Below are positions 43,769-52,236 of a DNA stretch of 64,000 nt, piece after piece; position 1 is the first letter of the stretch, and every line of letters starts with the position of its first letter. This DNA is from Phytoactinopolyspora alkaliphila. Its GTDB lineage: Bacteria > Actinomycetota > Actinomycetes > Jiangellales > Jiangellaceae. The notes under the pieces were generated by a model. That model saw only the letters and a program-made list of their open reading frames with translations, ran no database searches and was not told the DNA's origin. Where the stretch lies: contig NZ_JAAGOB010000004.1 of assembly GCF_010550695.1 (NCBI RefSeq), forward strand, positions 62,001 through 126,000, read 5' to 3'. The position numbers were made by a program, and so were the translations under genes.

Positions 43769-45064
43769 TTGGCCGCGGTACGCGCGGAAGGGCTCTACAA
43801 GGTGTTCGGCCGAAGGGCTGACGTCGCAGTACGCCAGCTCAAGGAGGGCGCGAGCCGCGACGACGTCGCGAAGCTCGGCGCCACCGCCGCAGTCATCGAC
43901 GCCAGCTTCGAGGTGCAGCCCGGCGAGATCTTCGTCGTCATGGGCCTCTCCGGCTCGGGAAAGTCCACGCTCATCCGCATGCTCAACGGCCTGTGGGAGG
44001 CGACAGACGGGCACGTGTACATCGACGGCATGGACATCGCGAACATCAGCGACGCCCGGCTCCGTCAGGTGCGGAAAGAGAAGATCAGCATGGTCTTCCA
44101 GCACTTCGCCCTGCTTCCTCACCGGACGGTCGTCCAGAATGCGGCGTACGCACTAGACATCCAGGGTGTCGACAAAGAGGAAAGGCTCACTCGGGCGCAG
44201 GAGGCACTGGAGCTCGTCGGCCTCAGGGGCTGGGAGGACAAGTATCCGTCGCAGCTCTCCGGCGGCATGAAGCAGCGGGTCGGGCTGGCCCGCGCGCTCG
44301 CGGCCGGCAGCGACATCATGCTGATGGACGAGGCGTTCTCCGCGCTCGACCCGCTGATCCGGCGTGAGATGCAAGATCAGCTCGTCCAGCTCCAGAGCTC
44401 GCTGAACAAGACCATCATCTTCATCACCCACGACCTCAACGAGGCCATGCGCCTGGGCGACCGGATCGCCGTGATGCGCGACGGCCGGATCGTCCAGATC
44501 GGCACCGCGGAAGAGGTCTTGAACGACCCCGCCAACGACTACGTCGCCCAGTTCGTGGCTGACGTCGACCGGACCCGGGTCCTCACCGCTGCCAACGTCA
44601 TGGAGCCGGCGCAGTACGTCGTCAATGCCGAGGCGGGTCCACGAGAGGCCCAGCACACCATGCGTGAGCGGCAGGCCAGCGCGGCGTTCGCCGTCGGCCG
44701 CCGCGATCGGAAACTGCACGGCGTGGTCCACGACAAGGATGTCGTCAACGCTGTCAAACGGGGCGACCAGTCGATTGCAGCAATCATCGACCCGAACGTC
44801 GGCTCGGTGCACCAGGACACCTACCTGGCCGATCTGTTCGCGCCGTCGGCCGAGTCGCCGCTTCCGCTTGCCGTCATCGACGATGAGAAGCGGCTGGTGG
44901 GAGTCGTTCCGAGGGTGACATTGCTCTCCGCGATGGCGAGCTTCGTGGAAGTCATCCACACCGGCGAACACCCGCCGGTGAACACAGGCTCACCGGAGGA
45001 TGCAGAGAACGAACCCACACCGGACGAGGTCGTCGTGGTGCCGCCGCGGGGGGGAACAGCGTGA
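43769..45064 (+). CDS. proV: Glycine betaine/proline-type ABC transporter ATPase (OpuAA/ProV-like)
   Basis: A quaternary-amine importer ATPase of 431 residues. Walker A is GLSGSGKST, the signature LSGGMKQRVGLARAL, Walker B IMLMDEAFSALDPL, and the long ProV-type segment between IDASF and the ligand motif is present. After the ATPase come two CBS domains (about 280-400; FAVGRRDRKLHGVV, LPLAVIDDEKRLVGVVPR), which sense ionic strength in OpuA. A TTG at 43769 is used because AGAGGTGA lies just before it; GTGs at 43733 and 43742 would add residues with no support. Substrate by homology: glycine betaine or a related osmolyte. Confidence 0.88.
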   Translation: MAAVRAEGLYKVFGRRADVAVRQLKEGASRDDVAKLGATAAVIDASFEVQPGEIFVVMGLSGSGKSTLIRMLNGLWEATDGHVYIDGMDIANISDARLRQVRKEKISMVFQHFALLPHRTVVQNAAYALDIQGVDKEERLTRAQEALELVGLRGWEDKYPSQLSGGMKQRVGLARALAAGSDIMLMDEAFSALDPLIRREMQDQLVQLQSSLNKTIIFITHDLNEAMRLGDRIAVMRDGRIVQIGTAEEVLNDPANDYVAQFVADVDRTRVLTAANVMEPAQYVVNAEAGPREAQHTMRERQASAAFAVGRRDRKLHGVVHDKDVVNAVKRGDQSIAAIIDPNVGSVHQDTYLADLFAPSAESPLPLAVIDDEKRLVGVVPRVTLLSAMASFVEVIHTGEHPPVNTGSPEDAENEPTPDEVVVVPPRGGTA

Positions 45065-46104
45065 TTCGCGCCGAGAGTTTCGATCCGCTCGATCCACGGA
45101 TCGAGGTTGGCAAGTGGGTCGACAGCACCTTCGATTGGCTGACGGACACTTTCGAGCCTGTGCTGAACTTCATCAGCGATGGCTTGTCCACCGGCTACGA
45201 CTCGTTGAGTTCCGCACTGCGAGATCCGTCGCTGGCCATGATGATTGTGCTGTTCGCTTTGCTGGGATGGCTTGCATGCTCCCAGCTCGACAACCTGCGG
45301 TCGCTGCCAGCGGCTGGGCGGGGAGCGATCGTGGTGGTGGCCGGCGCGGTTGGCGCAGGTGCCCACGTGCTCACCACCGATCTGGAAGCGCCGTTCCTGG
45401 GCATGATCGCCGCCTTCGCACTGCTCGGCTGGTTTGTGCGCTCCTGGTTGTTCGGGCTCTTCACTGTCGTCGCCTTCTATCTCGTCGCGGCGATGGGTCA
45501 GTGGGACCGCGCCATGCAGACGCTGTCGCTGGTACTCATTGCGGCGGCCATCGCGACGATACTGGCGATACCACTGGGCGTTTGGGCCGCGAAGTCACCG
45601 ACCGTGAGCCAAGTCGTGCGGCCGGTGCTCGACTTCATGCAGACCATGCCTGCAATGGTGTACTTGATCCCGACCCTCATCGCGTTCGGCATCGGCGTTG
45701 TTCCTGGGATGATCTCCACTGTCATCTTTGCGATGCCGCCGGGCGTGCGTTTCACCGAACTTGCCATACGCCAGGTCGACTCGGAGGTGGTGGAAGCCGG
45801 GCAAGCCTTCGGCTCTCCGCCCTTCCGAATCCTGCGGCAGATTCAACTGCCGCTGGCGCTTCCAACGATCATGGCCGGCATCAATCAGGTGATCATGCTC
45901 GCCCTGTCAATGGTCGTTCTGGCCGCAATGGTGGGCGCTTCCGGCCTAGGGCTGGAGGTCGTGGCGGGACTCCAGGGCCTCCAGGTGCCCAGAGGCGTCG
46001 AGGCCGGGTTGGCGGTCGTGGTCCTGGCTATTTACCTCGACCGAGTTGTCGCTGCGCTCGCGGACCGCGCACCTGTGGTGCGAGCCAGCCGAGTTCGGGA
46101 CTAG
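45061..46104 (+). CDS. proW: Glycine betaine/proline-type ABC permease (ProW/OpuAB-like)
   Basis: A permease of 347 residues with about seven helices. It starts with a hydrophilic segment (PLDPRIEVGKWVDSTFDWLT), typical of ProW. QTMPAMVYLIPTLIAFGIGVVPG and the EAA-like VDSEVVEAGQAFGSPPFRILRQI are signature stretches. LALSMVVLAAMVGASGLGLEV is the conserved C-terminal helix. GTG at 45061 overlaps the ATPase stop. It passes the osmolyte across the membrane with the ATPase and the following binding protein. Confidence 0.9.
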   Translation: MIRAESFDPLDPRIEVGKWVDSTFDWLTDTFEPVLNFISDGLSTGYDSLSSALRDPSLAMMIVLFALLGWLACSQLDNLRSLPAAGRGAIVVVAGAVGAGAHVLTTDLEAPFLGMIAAFALLGWFVRSWLFGLFTVVAFYLVAAMGQWDRAMQTLSLVLIAAAIATILAIPLGVWAAKSPTVSQVVRPVLDFMQTMPAMVYLIPTLIAFGIGVVPGMISTVIFAMPPGVRFTELAIRQVDSEVVEAGQAFGSPPFRILRQIQLPLALPTIMAGINQVIMLALSMVVLAAMVGASGLGLEVVAGLQGLQVPRGVEAGLAVVVLAIYLDRVVAALADRAPVVRASRVRD

Positions 46105-46144
46105 ACCCGAGCTGCTTGTGTCAACACACCGAAGGAGAAAGTTC

Positions 46145-47188
46145 ATGCGCACATCTAGATTCACCGCGGTCATAGCAAGCCTGCTGGCTGGCGGGCTGCT
46201 CCTCGCCGCGTGCGGCGACGACGACAATGGCGGTGACGATCCTGTCACCGAAGAGACCAGTGACGAGAACGGTGCTGCGGATCCGGACACGGAGATGGCC
46301 GAAGCGATGATGATCGGCGACGTCGACACCGGCTCCTGTGAACCTGCCTCCGAGGCAGCACCGATTCCGGATCCGGAAGGCACCGGCGAAGACGAGACCG
46401 ATATCAACATCGGTGTCTTCAGTGGGTGGGACGAGAACTACGTGGTCTACGAGCTGGTCAAGGCGGCCCTGGAAGAGCAGGGCTACACGGTCACCGAACT
46501 GGAGGCCGAAGCCGGCGCCGTCTACACCGGCGTCGCCCAGGGCGATCTGGACGTCTTGCTGGATGGCTGGCTGCCTGGAACCCACGCGAACTACGTTGAC
46601 GAGTTCGGCGACCAGATGGAGGACCTCGGCTGCTGGTTCAACGAGGGATTCCTCACCATCGCGGTCAATGCGGATTCTCCGGCACAGTCGCTGGCGGAGC
46701 TCGCTGACCACCAGGACGAGTACGGCGGCAGGATCGTCGGGATCGAGCCCGGGGCCGGGCTCACCACCACCACGCAGGAAGAGGTCATCCCGACCTACGG
46801 ACTGGAGGACTGGGACTTCCCAACCTCGTCCAGCGGCGCGATGCTCGCCGAGCTGGAGTCCGCCACCGACGCCGGCGAGAACATCGCGGTCACCCTCTGG
46901 CACCCGCACTGGGCGTATGCCGCGTACGACATTCGTGACCTCGAGGACCCCGAAGGCACACTGGGTGAGGCCGAGCGTCTCTACAGCTTGGGCCGCACCG
47001 GGTTCCACGAGGACTACCCGAATGTGACGCAGCTGCTGAAGAACCTCCACCTCACCAACGAGCAGCTTCTGGAGATCGAAGACATCATGGTCGTCCAGAA
47101 CAACCGTGAGGACAACGCGGGTTCGATAGCCGAGTGGCTCGACGCCAACCCGGACTTCCTGGAGAACTGGCGCCAGGGCGCGCTCTGA
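46145..47188 (+). CDS. proX: Glycine betaine-binding lipoprotein (OpuAC-like)
   Basis: A substrate-binding lipoprotein of 347 residues. The lipobox is LLLAAC (Cys23), followed by an acidic linker. The OpuAC fold shows VVYELVKAALEEQGYTVTE, GDLDVLLDGWLPGTHANY with the Trp of the aromatic cage, and LWHPHWAYAAYDIRDLEDP. AAGGAG precedes the ATG at 46145. Its closing hairpin (47216-47251) probably ends the three-gene operon. Binding of glycine betaine is inferred from family. Confidence 0.9.
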   Translation: MRTSRFTAVIASLLAGGLLLAACGDDDNGGDDPVTEETSDENGAADPDTEMAEAMMIGDVDTGSCEPASEAAPIPDPEGTGEDETDINIGVFSGWDENYVVYELVKAALEEQGYTVTELEAEAGAVYTGVAQGDLDVLLDGWLPGTHANYVDEFGDQMEDLGCWFNEGFLTIAVNADSPAQSLAELADHQDEYGGRIVGIEPGAGLTTTTQEEVIPTYGLEDWDFPTSSSGAMLAELESATDAGENIAVTLWHPHWAYAAYDIRDLEDPEGTLGEAERLYSLGRTGFHEDYPNVTQLLKNLHLTNEQLLEIEDIMVVQNNREDNAGSIAEWLDANPDFLENWRQGAL

Positions 47189-47215
47189 GGCCCTACTGAC
47201 CACGTCAGCTCCTTC

Positions 47216-47251
47216 GTTCCCCCGTCACGCCAGTTGGTGTGGCGGGGGAAC
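47216..47251 (+). terminator. Terminator-like hairpin after the betaine operon
   Basis: Arms 47216-47231 and 47236-47251 (GTTCCCCCG...CGGGGGAAC) pair around a four-base loop with two mismatches. No T-run follows. Confidence 0.65.
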
Positions 47252-47283
47252 TCGTCTATCCAGCCTTCGGGTATCGTCCGAGC

Positions 47284-47859
47284 ATGCTGCTTTCCGATCG
47301 CGATATCCGAGGCGCTGTCGATTCCAAGCGGGTGATTCTGGAGCCGTATGACCCGGACATGGTGCAGCCCTCGAGCATCGACGTCCGGCTCGATCGCTAC
47401 TTCCGGGTGTTCGAGAATCATCGCTACCCGCACATTGACCCGGCCGAGGAGCAGCCCGATCTGACCCGTGTAGTCGAGCCGAGCGAGGGTGAGGCGTTCA
47501 TCCTCCATCCCGGTGAGTTCGTGCTCGCCTCGACGTTCGAGATCGTGACCCTGGGCGACGACGTCGCGGCCCGCTTGGAAGGCAAGTCGTCGCTGGGGCG
47601 GTTGGGTCTGCTCACACATTCCACCGCGGGTTTCATCGACCCCGGGTTCAATGGTCATGTGACACTGGAGCTGTCTAACGTCGCCACACTACCGATGAAG
47701 CTGTGGCCCGGCATGAAGATAGGCCAGCTGTGCTTCTTCTCGCTGAGCAGCCCGTCCGAGGAACCCTACGGATCCGGTCGGCACGGCTCCCGCTACCAGG
47801 GTCAGCGAGGTCCGACGCCCAGCCGCTCCTATTTGAATTTCCACCGCACCGAGACATAA
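47284..47859 (+). CDS. dcd: dCTP deaminase
   Basis: A trimeric dCTP deaminase of 191 residues that makes dUTP for thymidylate synthesis; some actinobacterial members also hydrolyse dUTP to d[25 protein letters not shown] and [17 protein letters not shown] start the fold, [24 protein letters not shown] holds the catalytic Glu and active-site loop, and the C-terminal [13 protein letters not shown] is typical. ATG at 47284 is used; the region upstream belongs to the hairpin. It lies alone between the betaine operon and the Fe-S oxidoreductase. Confidence 0.92.
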   Translation: MLLSDRDIRGAVDSKRVILEPYDPDMVQPSSIDVRLDRYFRVFENHRYPHIDPAEEQPDLTRVVEPSEGEAFILHPGEFVLASTFEIVTLGDDVAARLEGKSSLGRLGLLTHSTAGFIDPGFNGHVTLELSNVATLPMKLWPGMKIGQLCFFSLSSPSEEPYGSGRHGSRYQGQRGPTPSRSYLNFHRTET

Positions 47860-47860
47860 G

Positions 47861-47874
47861 TTACTTGCCAGTAA
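47861..47874. promoter_or_regulatory. Palindrome TTACTTGCCAGTAA upstream of the EtfD-like gene
   Basis: TTACT and AGTAA are perfect inverted repeats around TGCC, two bases after the dcd stop and 63 bp before the next gene. It has the size of a TetR- or GntR-type operator; no regulator gene is adjacent. Confidence 0.45.
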
Positions 47875-47937
47875 GGTAATTTCGGGCCTCGAACGGCCGC
47901 GATAGTCGCCGGGACTCGGTCAGAAGGGACTGGCACC

Positions 47938-50250
47938 ATGCAGTACGTCGCCGCTGCCGTAGCGCTGGGTGTCACGGCACTCGGGCTGGTAGTCCTCACC
48001 GACGCCATCGTGCGTATCGTGCGTGTCATCCGGCTGGGGCAACCTGACCGCACGCGTAAGGATCATCCAAGGCAGCGCGCCGCGACGCTGCTACGCGAGT
48101 TCCTCGCGCACAATCGCATGCTGAAGCGACCGGTCGTCGCCGTGGCTCACTGGTTCGTCATGATCGGCTTCTTCCTGCTGGTCTTTACGCTCATCACCGC
48201 CTACGGTCAGCTCTTCGACGCTCGCTGGGCCGTACCCTTGATCGGGCACTGGCATCCTTATGAGTGGCTGATGGAGCTGATCGCCTCACTGACGTTGGTC
48301 AGCATCCTCACGCTCGCTGTCATCCGCCAGGTTTCTCATCCGCGCAGCAAGGGCCGCGGCTCGCGCTTCTTCGGCTCGACGTTCTGGCAGGCGTACTACG
48401 TCGAGTTCACCATCGCCACGATTGCCACCACCATTCTTCTCATCCGGGCGCTGGAGTATCGCCTCATCGGCGACGCGTCGCTCTTCCCGCTGACTTCTTA
48501 CGTCGGCGAGCTGTTCTCCGGCATGGCCACCGCCGATGTCGAGGCCGCAGTGCACGTGGTGGCCGCGGTCAAGATCGTCGTCTCGTGGCTGTTCTTCACC
48601 GTCATCTCCTGGCATTTGGCCATGGGCGTGGCCTGGCATCGCGGACTGGCGTTCTTCAACATCTATTTCAAGCGCAACGCCGACGGCGCGGTGGCTCTGG
48701 GCGCGGCGAAGCCGCTGACTGTCAAGGGCGAGCCCGTCGACTTCGAAAACATCGATGACCTGGACGAGGACGCCTCGCTGGGTGTCGGCAAGGTCGAGGA
48801 TTTCTCCTGGAAGGGCTTGCTCGACTTCTCCACGTGTACGGAATGCGGCCGGTGCCAGTCGCAGTGTCCAGCGTGGCACACAGACAAGCCGTTGTCGCCG
48901 AAGTTGCTCGTCATGCAGCTGCGTGACCACGCCCACGCCAAGGCGCCCTACCTGCTGGCCGGAGGCGGCAAGGACATGATGGGCGAGGAGCAGGCCATGC
49001 CCGAGCAGCTCGCGGGTGTTCCCGCCGAAGCATTGGCCGAAGCGGATCGGGCGCTGGTCGGGCCCACCGAGGGTGACCCGGCGTTGCCCACCGGTGGCGC
49101 CGTGATCGACCCGGACGTCTTGTGGTCCTGCACCATGTGTGGCGCCTGTGTCGAGCAATGCCCCGTCGACATCGAGCACGTCGATCACATCCTCGACCTG
49201 CGCCGCTACCAGACGCTCATCGAGACCGAGTTCCCCAGCGAGCTAAACGGGTTGTTCAAGAACCTGGAGAAGTCCGGAAACCCCTGGGGCATGAGCGCCT
49301 CGAAGCGGATGGAGTGGGCCAAGGATCTCCCGTTCGAGATCAAGCAGGTCGGCGTCGACGTCGAGTCGCTCGACGAAGTGGACTGGCTGTTCTGGATCGG
49401 CTGTGCAGGGGCGTTCGAAGACCGGGCGAAGAAGACGACGCAGGCCGTGGCGGAGCTTCTGCACACCGCCGGGGTGTCCTTCGCCGTGCTGGGTGACGGC
49501 GAGACCTGTACGGGCGACCCCGCTCGTCGTTCCGGCAACGAATTTCTCTACCAGCAGCTCGCCCTGCAGAACGTCGAGGTGCTGCGGGAGACCAAGGCCG
49601 TTCGCGTCGTCTCCACGTGCGCGCATTGCTTCAACACACTCAAGAACGAGTACGAGCAGCTGGGTCTGACCCTCGAGGTGGTCCATCACACGCAGCTGCT
49701 CAACCGCCTCGTCCGTGAAGGACGGCTGACCCCGGTCGCGCCGCCGGAAAGTGAAGTCGCTGGTCGCGCCGTGACGTACCACGACCCCTGCTACCTCGGC
49801 CGGCACAACCAGGTCTACGAACCGCCTCGTGAGCTCGTCGGCGCCCTTCCTGGCGTGGAGTACCGGGAGATGCCGCGAAGCGGTTCCACGTCGTTCTGCT
49901 GTGGCGCCGGTGGCGCACGAATGTGGATGGAAGAGCGGATCGGCAAGCGGATCAACAACGACCGCACCCAAGAGGCCCTCGCCACGCTGGCCGGTCCCGG
50001 CGCGCTCAACGGATCGCATGCCGACGGCTCGGCTTCGCCCGGCACTGACGCCGCGCCGGCAGGCGGCGGCTCAATCGCGGTGGGCTGTCCGTTCTGCCGC
50101 GTGATGCTCTCCGACGGCCTGACACAGGCGCAGTCCGACGGCCAGGGCGAGAACGTGGACGTCGTCGACGTCGCGCAGCTGTTGCTGGCTGGGGTTCGCC
50201 GTGGCAACCAGCCACATACCGTCGACCAGGTAAGCCCCGCCGAGAACTGA
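47938..50250 (+). CDS. Membrane Fe-S oxidoreductase, EtfD/HdrD-like
   Basis: A protein of 770 residues. The N-terminus has about six membrane helices (YVAAAVALGVTALGLVVL, HWFVMIGFFLLVFTLITAYG). The first cluster motif is CTECGRCQSQCP at about residue 299, the second CTMCGACVEQCP at about 397. Two CCG domains follow (WIGCAGAFEDRA, CAHCFNTLKNEYEQLG, FCCGAGGARMWMEER). This is the layout of Rv0338c-type proteins proposed to take electrons from ETF during fatty-acid oxidation and pass them to menaquinone. An upstream palindrome suggests specific regulation. Confidence 0.85.
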   Translation: MQYVAAAVALGVTALGLVVLTDAIVRIVRVIRLGQPDRTRKDHPRQRAATLLREFLAHNRMLKRPVVAVAHWFVMIGFFLLVFTLITAYGQLFDARWAVPLIGHWHPYEWLMELIASLTLVSILTLAVIRQVSHPRSKGRGSRFFGSTFWQAYYVEFTIATIATTILLIRALEYRLIGDASLFPLTSYVGELFSGMATADVEAAVHVVAAVKIVVSWLFFTVISWHLAMGVAWHRGLAFFNIYFKRNADGAVALGAAKPLTVKGEPVDFENIDDLDEDASLGVGKVEDFSWKGLLDFSTCTECGRCQSQCPAWHTDKPLSPKLLVMQLRDHAHAKAPYLLAGGGKDMMGEEQAMPEQLAGVPAEALAEADRALVGPTEGDPALPTGGAVIDPDVLWSCTMCGACVEQCPVDIEHVDHILDLRRYQTLIETEFPSELNGLFKNLEKSGNPWGMSASKRMEWAKDLPFEIKQVGVDVESLDEVDWLFWIGCAGAFEDRAKKTTQAVAELLHTAGVSFAVLGDGETCTGDPARRSGNEFLYQQLALQNVEVLRETKAVRVVSTCAHCFNTLKNEYEQLGLTLEVVHHTQLLNRLVREGRLTPVAPPESEVAGRAVTYHDPCYLGRHNQVYEPPRELVGALPGVEYREMPRSGSTSFCCGAGGARMWMEERIGKRINNDRTQEALATLAGPGALNGSHADGSASPGTDAAPAGGGSIAVGCPFCRVMLSDGLTQAQSDGQGENVDVVDVAQLLLAGVRRGNQPHTVDQVSPAEN

Positions 50251-50329
50251 GCCGTCGCCCACGACGCGCCGCGGCCTCACGTGACATCACCCTGACATCA
50301 CTCACGACCCGCTACTTCAACACCCCTTT

Positions 50330-50412
50330 CCCAACCCCCTGGCATAGGTTGTGGTGGTTATTGTGCCCGATTTGTCCATTTTCAATGACCATAACCCCTG
50401 CCAGGGGTTGGG
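50330..50412. repeat. Long imperfect inverted repeat
   Basis: Arm 50330-50363 pairs with 50383-50412 with a few gaps; the outer CCCAACCCC-TGGCA segments match almost fully. It lies 80 bp after the EtfD-like stop and 87 bp before the next gene. It could be a terminator or structured leader; no family known to me fits. The rest of 50251-50498 also holds two tandem TGACATCAC copies (50282-50302). Confidence 0.55.
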
Positions 50413-50498
50413 AATGTAGGGCTGCGGGTGGCCCGGAGGGGCACAGTGAGGCCAGGGTGGCGCTTGACGTGGCGTCGTAATGGTGTCAGGATGGCGTC

Positions 50499-51017
50499 AT
50501 GGAACTCACGCCGTACGTCACTTCCTTACGCACCGCGTTGAACGCTGCGGCTGATGCTGCCGCGGCCGACGTGCGGGAAGCCGCTGACCGGTTGTCCTAC
50601 GCCGTCGAACCATCTCTCCGGCTCACTCTGATCGAGGCGTTCGGAGATGCTGCTGCCGAGATCACCACGCAGCTCGAGGGTGTGTCCGTGGATGTCCGGA
50701 TGCGCGGTGGGAACCCCGAGTTCGTCGCGAGCGACGAGCGGATGGACGCCCACTACGCCATGCCTGAGCCACCGGCGCCACCCGCGCCGCCGCCTCCGCC
50801 CGAACCCGACGAGGGCACATCCCGGATCTCTTTGCGACTGCCGGAAAGCCTCAAGGCACGAGTGGAGGAGGCAGCTGCGGCCGAAGGCCTCTCAGTGAAC
50901 GGCTGGCTCATCCGCGCGATCAGCCAGACCCTTGACGGCGCACACACTGGCATCCAGATCGGCCCACAAGGTGTGAACGTCAATCTCGGTCGCCGGATCA
51001 CCGGCTGGGCGCGCTGA
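50499..51017 (+). CDS. Ribbon-helix-helix (HicB/Arc-like) DNA-binding protein
   Basis: A protein of 172 residues in two parts. The N-terminal half (YVTSLRTALNAAADAAAADVREAADRL) is a helical domain of unknown role. A proline-rich linker (PPAPPAPPPPPEPDEG, about 88-105) leads to a C-terminal ribbon-helix-helix (SRISLRLPESLKARVEEAAAAEGLSVNGWLIRAISQTL). The second half would bind DNA. Similar genes accompany DUF4097 proteins in actinobacteria. No toxin gene is adjacent, so an antitoxin role is not supported. Confidence 0.75.
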   Translation: MELTPYVTSLRTALNAAADAAAADVREAADRLSYAVEPSLRLTLIEAFGDAAAEITTQLEGVSVDVRMRGGNPEFVASDERMDAHYAMPEPPAPPAPPPPPEPDEGTSRISLRLPESLKARVEEAAAAEGLSVNGWLIRAISQTLDGAHTGIQIGPQGVNVNLGRRITGWAR

Positions 51018-51049
51018 GTCCACTCGACCCTGACTATCAAGGAGTCATT

Positions 51050-51913
51050 GTGAATGCCACCACCTACCCCCTCTCCTTTCCCGTGGATGGGCCGCTGAGT
51101 CTCTCGGTCCGCACCCGTGCGGGCAGCATCCGGGTCACAGCGGCCGACGTCGCCGAAGCCGTCGTCGATCTTCAGCCCGCCAAAGCCGGCGACACCGACG
51201 CGCTCGAGGTGATCGAACGCGCCCAGGTCGAGCATCACTCCGGCGCCCTGCGAGTCGAGGTCTCTCGCGGTTCGATCGGGCCCAGCCTCCTTCGTGACCC
51301 CGCGATCAAGGCGATCATCACCGTTCCGTTGACAAGCTCCGTCGAGGTCAGGACCGGCTCGGCCGACGTACACCTCGGTGGCGGGCTCGGAAGCGTCAAC
51401 GTCAAAACAGGATCCGGCACCATCGTCGCCGAGCAGTGCGACGACGTCGCGCTCAAGACCGGAAGCGGCAACATCCACGCTTCAGAGGTCAAGGGGGTGG
51501 AGGCCCATTCGGGATCCGGGGATCTCGTCGTCGAGCATGCCACCGGTGCACTCGACCTCGACACAGCTTCCGGCAACTCGAGAATCGACCACATACACGG
51601 CCGAGGAGTAGTCCGAACCGCTTCCGGCGACATCGAGATCGGCACGGTCGAGGCCGTCGTGAGGGTCAAGACGGCCTCCGGCGACGTCCGAATCCGGCGC
51701 ATGGTCGAAGGCGAGATCGACGCCAAAACCGCCTCCGGCGACATCACCATCGGCATAGCCACCGGCACCGCCGCGAAGCTGGACTGTTCCTCCGCAAGCG
51801 GGCGGGTGCGCTCCGATCTCGACCCCACCGACGCTCCGTCCGACACGGATCTGGTGGCGGCCATCGCTGCCCGCTCCGCCAGCGGCTCTATCACCCTGAC
51901 TCGCGCTCACTAG
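51050..51913 (+). CDS. DUF4097 family beta-strand repeat protein
   Basis: A protein of 287 residues built of short beta repeats with the recurring ASG-D/N-I/V pattern (KTGSGTIVAE, LKTGSGNIHASEVKG, RTASGDIEIGTV, KTASGDVRIRR, KTASGDITIGIA). These make a right-handed beta helix-like solenoid (DUF4097/DUF2807). The function is unknown; related proteins accompany envelope-stress and anti-sigma systems. Start GTG 51050 with AAGGAG six bases upstream. The repeats give the DNA a strong periodic look that is coding, not a tandem-repeat element. Confidence 0.83.
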   Translation: MNATTYPLSFPVDGPLSLSVRTRAGSIRVTAADVAEAVVDLQPAKAGDTDALEVIERAQVEHHSGALRVEVSRGSIGPSLLRDPAIKAIITVPLTSSVEVRTGSADVHLGGGLGSVNVKTGSGTIVAEQCDDVALKTGSGNIHASEVKGVEAHSGSGDLVVEHATGALDLDTASGNSRIDHIHGRGVVRTASGDIEIGTVEAVVRVKTASGDVRIRRMVEGEIDAKTASGDITIGIATGTAAKLDCSSASGRVRSDLDPTDAPSDTDLVAAIAARSASGSITLTRAH

Positions 51914-51960
51914 TGTCCTGCGGTGCAGGGACACTGGGCACCATCCACCAGGAGAATGCC

Positions 51961-52209
51961 ATGTCTGTCCATCCTGAGCAGTATGTTCCTCACATTCAGC
52001 TGCACACCACCCACTTGCGAGAGGAGGCGGCGACCGCCCGGTATGCCGCCCCTGGTGCTCGCGAACGTCGCGACCGCAGAAGGACCAAGCGACGTGCGCG
52101 CCTCCTCGACACGACAGCGCTGATGCTCGCTACGGTGTCCGGGTGGTTCGGCCACCGGGCGAGTTCGATGCACGCACGGGCCAAGCTTTATCGAGCCGGG
52201 CTCCTATGA
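51961..52209 (+). CDS. Small basic protein, unknown
   Basis: A protein of 82 residues. It starts MSVHPEQYVPHIQLHTTHLREEA and continues with a strongly basic stretch (RERRDRRRTKRRARLL) and then a hydrophobic segment (DTTALMLATVSGWFGHRA). It could be a membrane-associated or nucleic-acid-binding peptide; no family was recognised. An AGGAGA site lies seven bases before ATG 51961. Its place after the DUF4097 gene suggests a three-gene operon. Confidence 0.6.
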   Translation: MSVHPEQYVPHIQLHTTHLREEAATARYAAPGARERRDRRRTKRRARLLDTTALMLATVSGWFGHRASSMHARAKLYRAGLL

Positions 52210-52236
52210 TCGCCGTCCTCGGCTACTCGTCGTCGG

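Noticed and set aside
34544-47859. tRNA-Gly and dcd as a split conserved neighbourhood
   Set aside because: A tRNA-Gly lies near dcd in some actinobacteria, but here the orientations differ and 12.7 kb separate them, so an insertion claim is not supported.
50499-51017. HicB-type antitoxin of a toxin-antitoxin pair
   Set aside because: The ribbon-helix-helix end fits, but no HicA-like or other small toxin gene is adjacent; the neighbour is DUF4097.
51340-51780. Strong short-period repeat in DNA
   Set aside because: The periodicity (gcctccggcgac-like units) comes from the repeated ASGD coding pattern of the DUF4097 protein, not from a tandem-repeat element or CRISPR.
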